From: Pseudomonas mosselii
GTDB lineage: Bacteria; Pseudomonadota; Gammaproteobacteria; Pseudomonadales; Pseudomonadaceae
NCBI RefSeq assembly: GCF_005796105.1
Contig: NZ_VAUO01000016.1
Coordinates: 1 to 62,874 of the forward strand
Direction: 5' to 3'
Length of the DNA stretch: 62,874 nucleotides
Of this stretch, positions 50,770-59,788 are shown one piece after another (position 1 is the first letter of the stretch; each line of letters begins with the position of its first letter). The notes under the pieces are model-generated. The model did not search any database. It was not told where the DNA came from and saw nothing but the letters and a program-made list of their open reading frames with translations. The position numbers and the translations under genes were made by a program.

Positions 50770-50824
50770 CTTTCGAACGTTGTGCGCCTTTTCGTTCTCC
50801 GTTCACTTATCCACAGGCCCTGTC

Positions 50825-52123
50825 ATGCCCGATTACGTCAACTGGCTGCGCCATGCTTCTCCCTACATCAACGCCCACCGCGACTGCACCTTCGTGGTCA
50901 TGCTGCCCGGTGATGGCGTCGCCCATCCGAATTTCGGCAACATCGTCCATGACCTGGTGCTGCTGCACAGCCTCGGCGTGCGACTGGTACTGGTCCACGG
51001 CTCGCGCCCGCAGATCGAAAACCGACTGGCCGAGCGCGGCCTGACCCCGCACTACCACCGTGGCCTGCGCATCACCGATGCGGCCACCCTGGATTGCGTG
51101 ATCGATGCCGTGGGCGCCCTGCGCCTGGCCATCGAAGCGCGTTTGTCGATGGACATCGCGGCCTCGCCGATGCAGGGTTCGCGTCTGCGGGTGGCCTCGG
51201 GCAACCTGGTGACCGCGCGGCCCATCGGTGTGCTCGAAGGGGTTGACTACCACCACACCGGCGAAGTGCGTCGGGTCGACCGCAAGGGTATCAGTCGCCT
51301 GTTGGACGAGCGCTCCATCGTGCTGTTGTCGCCGCTGGGCTACTCGCCGACCGGGGAAATCTTCAACCTTGCCTGTGAAGATGTCGCCACCCGTGCAGCC
51401 ATCGAGCTGGGTGCCGACAAGCTGCTGCTGTTCGGTGCTGAGTCGGGGCTTCTGGACGAGCAGGGGCGCTTGGTCCGCGAGCTGCGTCCGCAGCAGGTTG
51501 CTCCGCACCTGCAACGCCTGGGCAGCGATTATCAGGGCGAACTGCTCGATGCTGCCGCCGAGGCCTGCAAGGGCGGTGTGGCGCGCAGTCACATCGTCAG
51601 CTACGTCGAAGACGGGGCGCTGCTCAATGAACTGTTCACCCGCGCCGGTGCCGGTACGTTGGTGTCACAGGAGCAGTTCGAGGTGGTGCGCGAGGCGACC
51701 ATTGAGGACGTGGGTGGTCTGCTGGAGTTGATCAGCCCGCTGGAAGAGCAAGGCATTTTGGTGCGTCGTTCGCGAGAGGTGCTGGAGCGCGAGATCGAAC
51801 AGTTCAGCGTGGTGGAGCGCGAGGGCATGATCATCGCCTGCGCGGCGCTTTACCCGATCGCCGAGTCCGACGCGGGCGAGTTGGCGTGCCTGGCAGTGAA
51901 CCCTGAGTACCGACATGGCGGGCGTGGCGACGAGTTGCTCGAACGCATTGAGTCGCGTGCGCGTGCGCTGGGGCTCAATACCTTGTTCGTGCTGACGACG
52001 CGTACCGCACACTGGTTCCGTGAACGTGGATTTGCGCCGAGTGGGGTAGAGCGCCTGCCGGCAGCGCGCGCTTCGCTGTACAACTACCAGCGCAATTCGA
52101 AGATTTTCGAGAAGTCGCTCTGA
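50825..52123 (+). CDS. argA: N-acetylglutamate synthase
   Basis: A 432-residue bifunctional-architecture enzyme: an amino-acid-kinase-like regulatory domain (VVMLPGDGVAHPNFGNIVHDLVLLHSLGVRLVLVHG to about residue 290) and a C-terminal GNAT domain (ELACLAVNPEYRHGGRGDELLERIESRA). It catalyses the first step of arginine synthesis and is usually feedback-inhibited by arginine through the AAK domain. The start MPDYVNWLRHASPYINAHRD matches Pseudomonas ArgA. Confidence 0.96.
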   Translation: MPDYVNWLRHASPYINAHRDCTFVVMLPGDGVAHPNFGNIVHDLVLLHSLGVRLVLVHGSRPQIENRLAERGLTPHYHRGLRITDAATLDCVIDAVGALRLAIEARLSMDIAASPMQGSRLRVASGNLVTARPIGVLEGVDYHHTGEVRRVDRKGISRLLDERSIVLLSPLGYSPTGEIFNLACEDVATRAAIELGADKLLLFGAESGLLDEQGRLVRELRPQQVAPHLQRLGSDYQGELLDAAAEACKGGVARSHIVSYVEDGALLNELFTRAGAGTLVSQEQFEVVREATIEDVGGLLELISPLEEQGILVRRSREVLEREIEQFSVVEREGMIIACAALYPIAESDAGELACLAVNPEYRHGGRGDELLERIESRARALGLNTLFVLTTRTAHWFRERGFAPSGVERLPAARASLYNYQRNSKIFEKSL

Positions 52124-52137
52124 GGCCGTTGCCCCTG

Positions 52138-52335
52138 GTAGGAGCGGCCTTGTGTGGCGAAATGGCCGCTCAGCGGCCCCAGAATCTCGGCATCCCGCAG
52201 GATCGCCGGGGCTGCTACCCAGCCCTCTCGCGGCACAAGGCCGCCCCTACACGACCGGGCAAGCTGGAACTTCCCAGGCTTACGCGGACATTGTAGGAGC
52301 GGCCTCGTGTTGCGAAAGGGCCGCAAAGCGGCCCA
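52138..52335. repeat. Three REP units between argA and the convergent glutamine-synthetase-like gene
   Basis: GTAGGAGCGGCCTTGTG (52138), CGCGGCACAAGGCCGCCCC (52230) and TGTAGGAGCGGCCTCGTG (52292), with GGGCCGC/GCGGCCC side hairpins. The 52124-52381 gap holds little else. Confidence 0.85.
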
Positions 52336-52381
52336 ATTGGCTTAACTGACTGGCATTACGCCCTTGGGGCGGCGTTTTCGT

Positions 52382-53758
52382 TTACACGGTATGCAGGTAC
52401 CAGTTGTACTCGAGGTCGGAGATCGAGTGCTCGAACTCCTCCAGCTCGCTCTCCTTGCACGCGACGAAGATGTCGATGTACTTCGGATCGATGTACTTGT
52501 TCAGGATCTCGCTGTCGTCCAGCTCGCGCAGTGCATCGCGCAGGTTGTTCGGCAGGCTCTGCTCCAGCTGTTCGTACGAGTTGCCCTCGATCGGCTCGCC
52601 TGGCTCGATCTTGTTGGTCAGGCCATGGTGCACGCCGGCCAGCACGGCCGCCATCATCAAGTACGGGTTGGCATCGGCACCCGCGACGCGGTGCTCGAGA
52701 CGCACCGCATCCGGCGAACCGGTAGGTACGCGCAGGGCCACGGTACGATTGTCCAGGCCCCAGCTTGGCGCATTCGGTACATAGAATTGCGCGCCAAAAC
52801 GGCGGTAGGAGTTGACGTTGGGGCACAGGAAGGCCATCGAGGCGGGCAGGGTCTCGAGCACACCGCCGACAGCGTGACGTAGCGCGGCGTTCTGCTCGGG
52901 ATCCTCGCTGGTGAAGATGTTGTTGCCATCTTTGTCCAGCACGGAAATGTGTACGTGCAGGCCGTTGCCTGCCTGGCCCGGATAGGGCTTGGCCATGAAA
53001 GTGGTGTCCATCTCATGGTCGTAGGCGATGTTCTTGATCAGGCGCTTGAGCAGCACCGCGTAGTCACAAGCCTTGAGCGGGTCGGCGACGTGGTGCAGGT
53101 TGACTTCGAACTGCGCCGGAGCGCTTTCCTTGACGATGGCGTCGGCAGGGATGCCCTGCTCCTTGGCGCCTTCCAGGATGTCTTGCAGGCAGTCGGCGTA
53201 TTCATCGAGGTCGTCGATCAGATACACCTGGGTCGACTGCGGGCGCTTGCCCGAGATCGGCGAGCGTGGCGGCTGTGGGCGGCCGTTCACGTTTTCCTGG
53301 TCGATCAGGTAGAACTCCAGTTCGAATGCCGCACAGATGGTCAGGCCCATTTCGGTGAATTTACTCACCACCTGACGTAGCACTTCGCGTGGGTCGGCGA
53401 AGAACGGCTCGCCCTCGAGTTCGTGCATGGTCATCAGCAGTTGCGCGGTGGGGCGCTTCTGCCACGGTTCGTTGGAGAGGGTGCCGGGAATCGGATAGCA
53501 GATCCGATCGGCATCGCCGATGTCCAGACCGAGCCCGGTGCTTTCTACGGTCGAACCGTTGATGTCCAGGGCGAAGAGGGAGGCCGGCAGGTTGATGCCT
53601 TTCTCGTAAACCTTGTGAAGGCTCGTGCGTTCGATTCGCTTGCCACGAACCACACCATTCATATCTGCAATCAGAAGGTCAACGTAGAGAACCTCAGGAT
53701 GTTCCTTAAGGAACGCGTTCGCTTCGTTAAGCTGAACGGCACGCGGGGGTACCGACAT
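52382..53758 (-). CDS. spuI: Glutamine-synthetase-family gamma-glutamylpolyamine synthetase (SpuI-like)
   Basis: A 458-residue GS-fold ligase. The N-terminal beta-grasp region (VLYVDLLIADMNGVVRGKRI) leads to the catalytic barrel with GNGLHVHISVLD, NVNSYRRFGAQFYVPNAPSWGLDNR and GADANPYLMMAAVLAG. PuuA-like members ligate glutamate to putrescine or other polyamines. It is divergent from the second GS-like gene and spuC, matching the P. aeruginosa spuI position. AAAGG precedes the ATG. Substrate is inferred from context. Confidence 0.92.
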   Translation of the reverse strand: MSVPPRAVQLNEANAFLKEHPEVLYVDLLIADMNGVVRGKRIERTSLHKVYEKGINLPASLFALDINGSTVESTGLGLDIGDADRICYPIPGTLSNEPWQKRPTAQLLMTMHELEGEPFFADPREVLRQVVSKFTEMGLTICAAFELEFYLIDQENVNGRPQPPRSPISGKRPQSTQVYLIDDLDEYADCLQDILEGAKEQGIPADAIVKESAPAQFEVNLHHVADPLKACDYAVLLKRLIKNIAYDHEMDTTFMAKPYPGQAGNGLHVHISVLDKDGNNIFTSEDPEQNAALRHAVGGVLETLPASMAFLCPNVNSYRRFGAQFYVPNAPSWGLDNRTVALRVPTGSPDAVRLEHRVAGADANPYLMMAAVLAGVHHGLTNKIEPGEPIEGNSYEQLEQSLPNNLRDALRELDDSEILNKYIDPKYIDIFVACKESELEEFEHSISDLEYNWYLHTV

Positions 53759-54034
53759 GATGCAACACCTTTGTTGTTAAAAATATCAATCAAGGGGGGC
53801 TTGCAACCTCAGTCAATCGGAAAGACCAGGTGAAGTCAAGCCAGCCCCATGATGCCCTTAAATGGCACATCTACGGCAGATTTGCTGCATATCGGGGCGT
53901 GCCATTATCCGCTATTTTCGTCCCGAAAGGTGATTACGAGCGGGGCGTGTTTTATTTTTTACGGAGTGGTTGTGTAAAAAAATGAACAAGGCTAAGCTCG
54001 GTCACAACCCAGAACACAATAATACGAGGGTCAC

Positions 54035-54418
54035 ATGGTCCGCCTGCCGAGACCTGAAAACACCGCTTGCACGGTGCGCTCAGGCACATCTCCCGGTTGC
54101 CGTCCGGTCATTGCACACCTGCAACAGTGGGTGAGTGCACTGGCCGCAATAATTGACGGATTGCACAAAAAAGCCATACCTCGTAACGCTTTGCCCTACC
54201 TCTTGTTGGTCTCCTGCCCATTGGTTTTTTCACGGACTCACCTGTACCGGGTGTTTCCACGGTCGTCCTGCGCAGGGGATTTTGCTTTAGCCATGCACAC
54301 CCTCCAGAATCAAGGCGCGGGCCTGTCCAGGCCCCTCGGTGCCGTGTGCGCCGCCCTGGAACGACGCCTGGCGTCCATGGCCGCCGGTTGCCCTCAACCT
54401 GGCCACATTACCTCCTGA
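54035..54418 (+). pseudogene. Uncertain ORF, possible spuA remnant
   Basis: A 127-codon frame in the 667-bp divergent gap begins MVRLPRPENTACT with AGGG upstream. In P. aeruginosa this slot holds spuA (a PuuD-type hydrolase) whose start is of the form MSRLPxxxxTACT. The resemblance then fades and no amidotransferase Cys-His-Glu triad is visible. It could be a decayed copy or chance. The rest of the gap (53759-54034) is AT-rich regulatory-looking DNA (TTTTATTTTTTACGG near 53950). Confidence 0.25.
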
Positions 54419-54425
54419 GGTATTT

Positions 54426-55784
54426 ATGAGTAACAACCTCGACCAGCTCACCGATTGGTTGAAAGAGCACAAGATCACCGAAGTGGAATGCCTGATCAGC
54501 GACCTGACCGGCATCACCCGAGGCAAGATCTCGCCGACCAACAAGTTCATCGCCGAAAAAGGCATGCGCCTGCCTGAGAGCGTGTTGCTGCAGACTGTGA
54601 CCGGCGACTACGTCGATGACGACATCTATTACGAACTGCTCGATCCGGCCGACATCGACATGATCTGCCGCCCCGACGAGAACGCGGTGTTTCTCGTGCC
54701 CTGGGCCATCGAGCCGACCGCCCAGGTGATTCACGATACCTACGACAAAAAGGGCAACCCGGTCGAGCTGTCGCCGCGCAACGTGCTTAAGAAAGTGCTC
54801 AAGCTCTACGCCGACAAAGGCTGGCAGCCCATCGTCGCACCTGAGATGGAGTTCTACCTGACCAAACGCAGCGAAGACCCGGATTTCCCGCTGCAACCGC
54901 CAGTAGGCCGCTCTGGTCGCCCGGAAACTGGCCGGCAGTCGTTCTCCATCGAGGCGGCCAACGAATTCGACCCGCTGTTCGAAGATGTCTACGACTGGTG
55001 CGAGCTGCAACAGCTGGACCTCGACACGCTGATTCACGAAGACGGCACCGCGCAGATGGAGATCAACTTCCGTCATGGCGACGCGCTGCACCTGGCCGAC
55101 CAGATCCTGGTGTTCAAGCGCACCATGCGCGAGGCTGCGCTCAAGCACAACGTAGCGGCCACCTTCATGGCCAAGCCGATGACCGGTGAGCCAGGCAGCG
55201 CGATGCACCTGCACCAGAGCGTGGTGGATGCTGTCACCGGCAAGAACATCTTCTCCAACCCTGATGGCAGCATGAGCGAGCTGTTCCTCAACCACATCGG
55301 TGGCCTGCAGAAGTTCATCCCCGAGGCCTTGCCGCTGTTCGCCCCGAACGTCAACTCGTTCCGCCGCTTCCTGCCCGACACCTCGGCGCCGGTGAACGTG
55401 GAGTGGGGCGAGGAGAACCGTACCGTCGGCCTGCGCGTGCCGGATGCCGGTCCGCAGAACCGCCGGGTGGAAAACCGCTTGCCGGGTGCCGACGCCAACC
55501 CGTACCTGGCCATCGCCGCGAGCCTGTTGTGCGGCTACATCGGCATGGTCGAAGGCATCGAGGCCAGCGCTCCGGTGCAGGGGCGTGGTTACGAGCGACG
55601 CAACCTGCGCCTGCCGCTGACCATCGAGGATGCCCTGGAGCGCATGGAGAACAGCCGTGCGCTGGTGCAGTACCTGGGCAAGAAGTTCATCACCGGCTAC
55701 GTCGCCACCAAGCGCGCCGAGCACGAGAACTTCAAGCGCGTCATCAGTTCCTGGGAGCGTGAGTTCCTGCTCTTTGCAGTGTGA
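54426..55784 (+). CDS. spuB: Glutamine-synthetase-family gamma-glutamylputrescine synthetase (SpuB-like)
   Basis: A 452-residue GS-fold enzyme beginning MSNNLDQLTDWLKEHKITEVECLISDLTGITRGK. It has APEMEFYL, GSAMHLHQSVVD, NVNSFRRFLPD, EENRTVGLRVPD and GADANPYLAIAASLLCG. It likely forms gamma-glutamylputrescine in polyamine catabolism and lies 48 bases upstream of spuC. GAGG precedes ATG 54426; the longer frame upstream lacks support. Confidence 0.93.
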   Translation: MSNNLDQLTDWLKEHKITEVECLISDLTGITRGKISPTNKFIAEKGMRLPESVLLQTVTGDYVDDDIYYELLDPADIDMICRPDENAVFLVPWAIEPTAQVIHDTYDKKGNPVELSPRNVLKKVLKLYADKGWQPIVAPEMEFYLTKRSEDPDFPLQPPVGRSGRPETGRQSFSIEAANEFDPLFEDVYDWCELQQLDLDTLIHEDGTAQMEINFRHGDALHLADQILVFKRTMREAALKHNVAATFMAKPMTGEPGSAMHLHQSVVDAVTGKNIFSNPDGSMSELFLNHIGGLQKFIPEALPLFAPNVNSFRRFLPDTSAPVNVEWGEENRTVGLRVPDAGPQNRRVENRLPGADANPYLAIAASLLCGYIGMVEGIEASAPVQGRGYERRNLRLPLTIEDALERMENSRALVQYLGKKFITGYVATKRAEHENFKRVISSWEREFLLFAV

Positions 55785-55832
55785 TCAACCCTGAGGCCGC
55801 CTGCGCGCGGCCGCCGGAAAATGGAGAGGCAC

Positions 55833-57194
55833 ATGAGCGTCAACAACCCGCAAACCCGCGAATGGCAAGCCCTGAGCGGCGAGCACCACCTGGCACCTTT
55901 CAGCGACTACAAGCAGTTGAAGGCCAAGGGTCCGCGCATTATCACCAAGGCGCAGGGTGTGCATTTGTGGGACAGCGAGGGGCACAAGATTCTCGATGGC
56001 ATGGCCGGTCTGTGGTGCGTGGCAGTGGGCTACGGTCGTGAAGAACTGGTGCAGGCAGCAGAAAAGCAGATGCGCGAGCTGCCGTACTACAACCTGTTCT
56101 TCCAGACCGCCCATCCGCCAGCGCTGGAACTGGCCAAGGCGATCACCGAGGTCGCTCCCGAGGGCATGACCCACGTGTTCTTCACCGGCTCCGGCTCCGA
56201 AGGCAACGACACCGTGTTGCGTATGGTCCGTCATTATTGGGCGCTTAAAGGCAAGCCGCACAAGCAGACCCTCATCAGCCGGATCAACGGCTACCACGGC
56301 TCCACCGTGGCCGGTGCGAGCCTTGGCGGCATGAGTGGCATGCACGAGCAGGGCGGTCTGCCGATTCCGGGCATCGTGCACATCCCGCAGCCGTACTGGT
56401 TCGGCGAGGGTGGCAACATGACCCCGGAGGCGTTCGGCGTGTGGGCGGCAGAGCAGTTGGAGCAGAAAATTCTCGAAGTCGGCGAGGACAACGTCGCCGC
56501 CTTCATCGCCGAGCCGATCCAGGGCGCCGGTGGTGTGATCATTCCTCCAGAGACTTACTGGCCGAAGGTCAAGGAGATCCTTGCCAAGTACGACATCCTG
56601 TTCGTCGCCGACGAGGTGATCTGTGGCTTCGGGCGTACCGGCGAGTGGTTCGGCTCGGACTACTATGACCTCAAGCCCGACCTGATGACCATCGCCAAAG
56701 GCCTGACCTCCGGTTACATCCCCATGGGTGGTGTGATCGTGCGCGACAAGGTCGCCCAGGTGCTCAGCGAAGGCGGCGATTTCAATCACGGCTTTACCTA
56801 CTCCGGCCACCCGGTTGCCGCGGCGGTGGCCCTGGAAAACCTGCGCATCCTGCGCGACGAGAAGATCGTCGAGAACGCCCGCGACGAAGTGGCACCCTAC
56901 TTGCAAAAACGTCTGCGTGAGCTGCAGGACCACCCGCTGGTGGGCGAGGTGCGCGGCCTGGGCCTGCTGGGTGCGATCGAGCTGGTCAAGGACAAAACCA
57001 CCCGCAGCCGCTACGAAGGCCAGGGCGTGGGCATGGTGTGCCGCAACTTCTGTTTCGACAACGGCCTGATCATGCGCGCGGTGGGCGACACCATGATCAT
57101 CGCCCCGCCGCTGGTGATCAGCCATGCCGAGGTGGACGAGTTGGTGGAAAAGGCGCGCAAGTGCCTGGACCTGACCCTCGAAGCGATCCGGTGA
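55833..57194 (+). CDS. spuC: Putrescine-pyruvate aminotransferase
   Basis: A 453-residue class III aminotransferase converting putrescine (or a diamine) with pyruvate to 4-aminobutanal and alanine. The PLP lysine is K289 in MTIAKGLTSGYIPMGG. FFTGSGSEGNDTVLRM and the Asp motif ILFVADEVICGFGRTG are also present. AGAGG precedes the ATG at 55833; the ATG at 55821 is in frame but has a poorer context. Confidence 0.94.
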   Translation: MSVNNPQTREWQALSGEHHLAPFSDYKQLKAKGPRIITKAQGVHLWDSEGHKILDGMAGLWCVAVGYGREELVQAAEKQMRELPYYNLFFQTAHPPALELAKAITEVAPEGMTHVFFTGSGSEGNDTVLRMVRHYWALKGKPHKQTLISRINGYHGSTVAGASLGGMSGMHEQGGLPIPGIVHIPQPYWFGEGGNMTPEAFGVWAAEQLEQKILEVGEDNVAAFIAEPIQGAGGVIIPPETYWPKVKEILAKYDILFVADEVICGFGRTGEWFGSDYYDLKPDLMTIAKGLTSGYIPMGGVIVRDKVAQVLSEGGDFNHGFTYSGHPVAAAVALENLRILRDEKIVENARDEVAPYLQKRLRELQDHPLVGEVRGLGLLGAIELVKDKTTRSRYEGQGVGMVCRNFCFDNGLIMRAVGDTMIIAPPLVISHAEVDELVEKARKCLDLTLEAIR

Positions 57195-57363
57195 CGGTCT
57201 GCTAGGCTGGCGAGGTGACATTAAGTGCTTTCGGGGCGTTGCGTGTGTTGAAACCGCGCCTTGTAACTTGCCAGACTAACGGCTGTTTCAGTCGCCCAGC
57301 GCATGTCACGTGGGACCTGGCTGCTGAACAGATGGCTTGATAATAAATTCTGGAGCATTACGC

Positions 57364-58461
57364 ATGAAGAAAATGGGCAAGACGCTGCTGGCCACCGCTC
57401 TGATGGGTGTCATGGCTACCGCTGTTCAGGCTGAAGACAAGGTGTTGAACGTCTACAACTGGTCGGACTACATCGCGCCGGACACCATCGCGAAGTTCGA
57501 GAAACAGTCGGGCATCAAGGTCAAGTACGACGTATTCGACAGCAACGAAACCCTCGAAGCCAAGCTGCTGGCCGGCAAGTCTGGTTATGACATCGTGGTG
57601 CCGTCCAACAACTTCCTGGCCAAGCAGATCAAGGCAGGTGTCTATCAGGAGCTGGACCGCTCCAAGCTGCCGAACTGGAAGAACCTCGACGAAGACCTGC
57701 TCAAGGCCGTCGGCGATGCCAGCGACAAGGGCAACAAGTACGCCTTCCCCTACATGTGGGGCTCGATCGGCATTGGCTACAACCCGGAGAAGGTCAAGGC
57801 CGCGCTGGGCGTGGACAAGATCGATTCGTGGGATGTCGTGTTCAAGCCTGAGAACATCGCCAAGCTCAAGAGCTGCGGCGTGAGCTTCCTCGATGCGCCG
57901 ACCGAAATGCTCCCGGCCGCGCTGCATTACCTGGGCCTGCCGACCGACAGCACCAAGAAAGAAGACCTGAAGGCCGCCGAAGACCTGTTCCTGAAGATTC
58001 GTCCGTCGATCACCTACTTCCACTCCTCCAAGTACATCGGCGACCTGGCCAACGGCAACATCTGCGTGGCGGTCGGCTACTCGGGTGACCTGGAGCAGTC
58101 CAAGACCCGCGCCCACGAAGCCGGTGACAAGGTCAAGCTGAGCTACGTCATTCCGAAAGAAGGCGCCGGTACCTTCTACGACATGGTCGCTATTCCGAAA
58201 GATGCCGAGCACAAAGACGCGGCCTACCAGTTCATGGACTTCCTGATGCAGCCTGAAATCATGGCTGAAATCACCAATGCCGTGCGCTTCCCGAACGGCA
58301 ACAAGGCCGCGACCCCGTTCGTCGACAAGGACATCACCAGCGACCCAAGCATCTACCCACCTGCCGAGGTGAAGAAACACCTGTACGCGATTGCCGCACC
58401 TGAGGCTTCCGTGCAGCGTGTCATTACTCGCAGCTGGACCAAGATCAAGTCGGGCAAGTAA
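57364..58461 (+). CDS. spuD: Polyamine-binding periplasmic protein (putrescine type)
   Basis: A 365-residue PotF-family binding protein with a signal peptide (to about residue 26, ATAVQA). It has the polyamine pocket motifs VYNWSDYIAPDTIAKFEKQSG, VFDSNETLEAKLLAGKSGYDIVVPS, and TYFHSSKYIGDLANGNICVAVGYSGD. By position it corresponds to SpuD (putrescine preference); specificity is inferred. Confidence 0.93.
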   Translation: MKKMGKTLLATALMGVMATAVQAEDKVLNVYNWSDYIAPDTIAKFEKQSGIKVKYDVFDSNETLEAKLLAGKSGYDIVVPSNNFLAKQIKAGVYQELDRSKLPNWKNLDEDLLKAVGDASDKGNKYAFPYMWGSIGIGYNPEKVKAALGVDKIDSWDVVFKPENIAKLKSCGVSFLDAPTEMLPAALHYLGLPTDSTKKEDLKAAEDLFLKIRPSITYFHSSKYIGDLANGNICVAVGYSGDLEQSKTRAHEAGDKVKLSYVIPKEGAGTFYDMVAIPKDAEHKDAAYQFMDFLMQPEIMAEITNAVRFPNGNKAATPFVDKDITSDPSIYPPAEVKKHLYAIAAPEASVQRVITRSWTKIKSGK

Positions 58462-58476
58462 GCCTGATGCGAGGCC

Positions 58477-58504
58477 CTCTGGGCCGGGGTTTCCCGGCCC
58501 AGAG
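58477..58504 (+). terminator. Strong hairpin between spuD and spuE
   Basis: A 12-bp perfect stem, CTCTGGGCCGGG (58477-58488) with CCCGGCCCAGAG (58493-58504), and a GTTT loop. No T-run follows. It probably lowers readthrough or stabilises spuD mRNA, giving more binding protein than permease. Confidence 0.65.
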
Positions 58505-58622
58505 GCTGTGTGAGGCAAATAAGTTTGCGGCATCCACGCCGTGAAGGTAAGTTGCGCGCCGGTTTTGCGTGAGCGACGAGGCTTTTCCGCCCGCAAAGGC
58601 ACTGATTGTGAGGACCACCCAC

Positions 58623-59717
58623 TTGTCTAACTATTCTCTTCGCAAGGCCTTGATGGCTGGAGCGGGTCTGACGCTGGCTTTCAGCGTCCAAGCGGCGCCC
58701 ACGGTGCACATCTACAACTGGTCCGACTATGTCGGCCCGAATACCCTGGCCGAATTCCAAAAGGAAACCGGCATCGAACCGAAGTACGACGTCTTCGATA
58801 GCAACGAGACGCTGGAAGGCAAACTACTGGCCGGTCGCACCGGCTATGACGTGGTGGTGCCGTCCAACCATTTCCTGGGCAAGCAGATCAAGGCGGGCGC
58901 GTTCCAGAAGCTCGACAAGCGTCTGCTGCCCAACTACGCCAATCTCGACCCGGCGCTGATGAAACGCCTGGAAAAGAACGATCCGGGTAACCAGTACGCC
59001 GTCCCTTACCTGTGGGGCACCAACGGCATCGGTTACAACGTCGAGAAGGTCAAGGCGGTGCTGGGCACCGACACCATCGACTCCTGGGCGGTGTTGTTCG
59101 AGCCTGAGAACATGAAGAAGCTCAGCCAATGCGGCGTCGCCTTCCTCGACTCGGCCGACGAGATGCTCCCGGCAGTGCTCAACTACATGGGCCTTGATCC
59201 CAACAGCAGCAACCCCAAGGACTACCAAAAGGCCGAGCAGAAACTGCTGGCCGTGCGCCCGTACGTGACCTACTTCCACTCCTCCAAGTACATCACCGAT
59301 CTCGCCAACGGCGACATCTGCGTGGCCGCCGGCTTCTCCGGCGACGTGTTCCAGGCCAAGGCCCGTGCTGAAGAAGCCAAGAAGGGCGTGAAGCTGGCCT
59401 ACGCCATCCCCAAGGAGGGCGGCAACCTCTGGTTCGACGTACTGGCTATCCCGAAGGACGCCAGCAACGTCAAGGAGGCCCACGCCTTCATCAACTATTT
59501 GCTGAAACCTGAGGTGATCGCCCAGGTCAGTGATTACGTCGGTTACGCCAACCCGAACCCCAAGGCTGGCGACCTGATGGACCAGGCCGTGAGGACTGAC
59601 GCCGCGGTTTACCCACCGCAGGAAGTGCTGGACAAGATGTTCGTCAACTCGGAGTTGCCACCTAAGGTGCAGCGTCTGATGACCCGCAGCTGGACCAAGG
59701 TCAAGTCGGGTAAATAA
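58623..59717 (+). CDS. spuE: Polyamine-binding periplasmic protein (spermidine type)
   Basis: A 364-residue paralogue of the upstream protein: IYNWSDYVGPNTLAEFQKETG, VFDSNETLEGKLLAGRTGYDVVVPS, and YFHSSKYITDLANGDICVAAGFSGD. The start is taken as TTG 58623 because AGGA lies 8 bases upstream and a good signal peptide follows (SNYSLRKALMAGAGLTLAFS). GTG 58608 is the alternative. Position matches spuE, which prefers spermidine; this is inference. Confidence 0.9.
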   Translation: MSNYSLRKALMAGAGLTLAFSVQAAPTVHIYNWSDYVGPNTLAEFQKETGIEPKYDVFDSNETLEGKLLAGRTGYDVVVPSNHFLGKQIKAGAFQKLDKRLLPNYANLDPALMKRLEKNDPGNQYAVPYLWGTNGIGYNVEKVKAVLGTDTIDSWAVLFEPENMKKLSQCGVAFLDSADEMLPAVLNYMGLDPNSSNPKDYQKAEQKLLAVRPYVTYFHSSKYITDLANGDICVAAGFSGDVFQAKARAEEAKKGVKLAYAIPKEGGNLWFDVLAIPKDASNVKEAHAFINYLLKPEVIAQVSDYVGYANPNPKAGDLMDQAVRTDAAVYPPQEVLDKMFVNSELPPKVQRLMTRSWTKVKSGK

Positions 59718-59788
59718 TTATCCAGACCCGCCGCGATGCCTTGAGTACAGGCCGTGCGGGCACAAAAATCTTGTTGGGAGTTTCACTC

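Noticed and set aside
50766..51044. 92-codon ORF starting at the ATGA that ends the argA leader ORF
   Set aside because: It overlaps argA out of frame, has low-complexity Ser/Pro/Thr composition and no homology pattern; a shadow frame.
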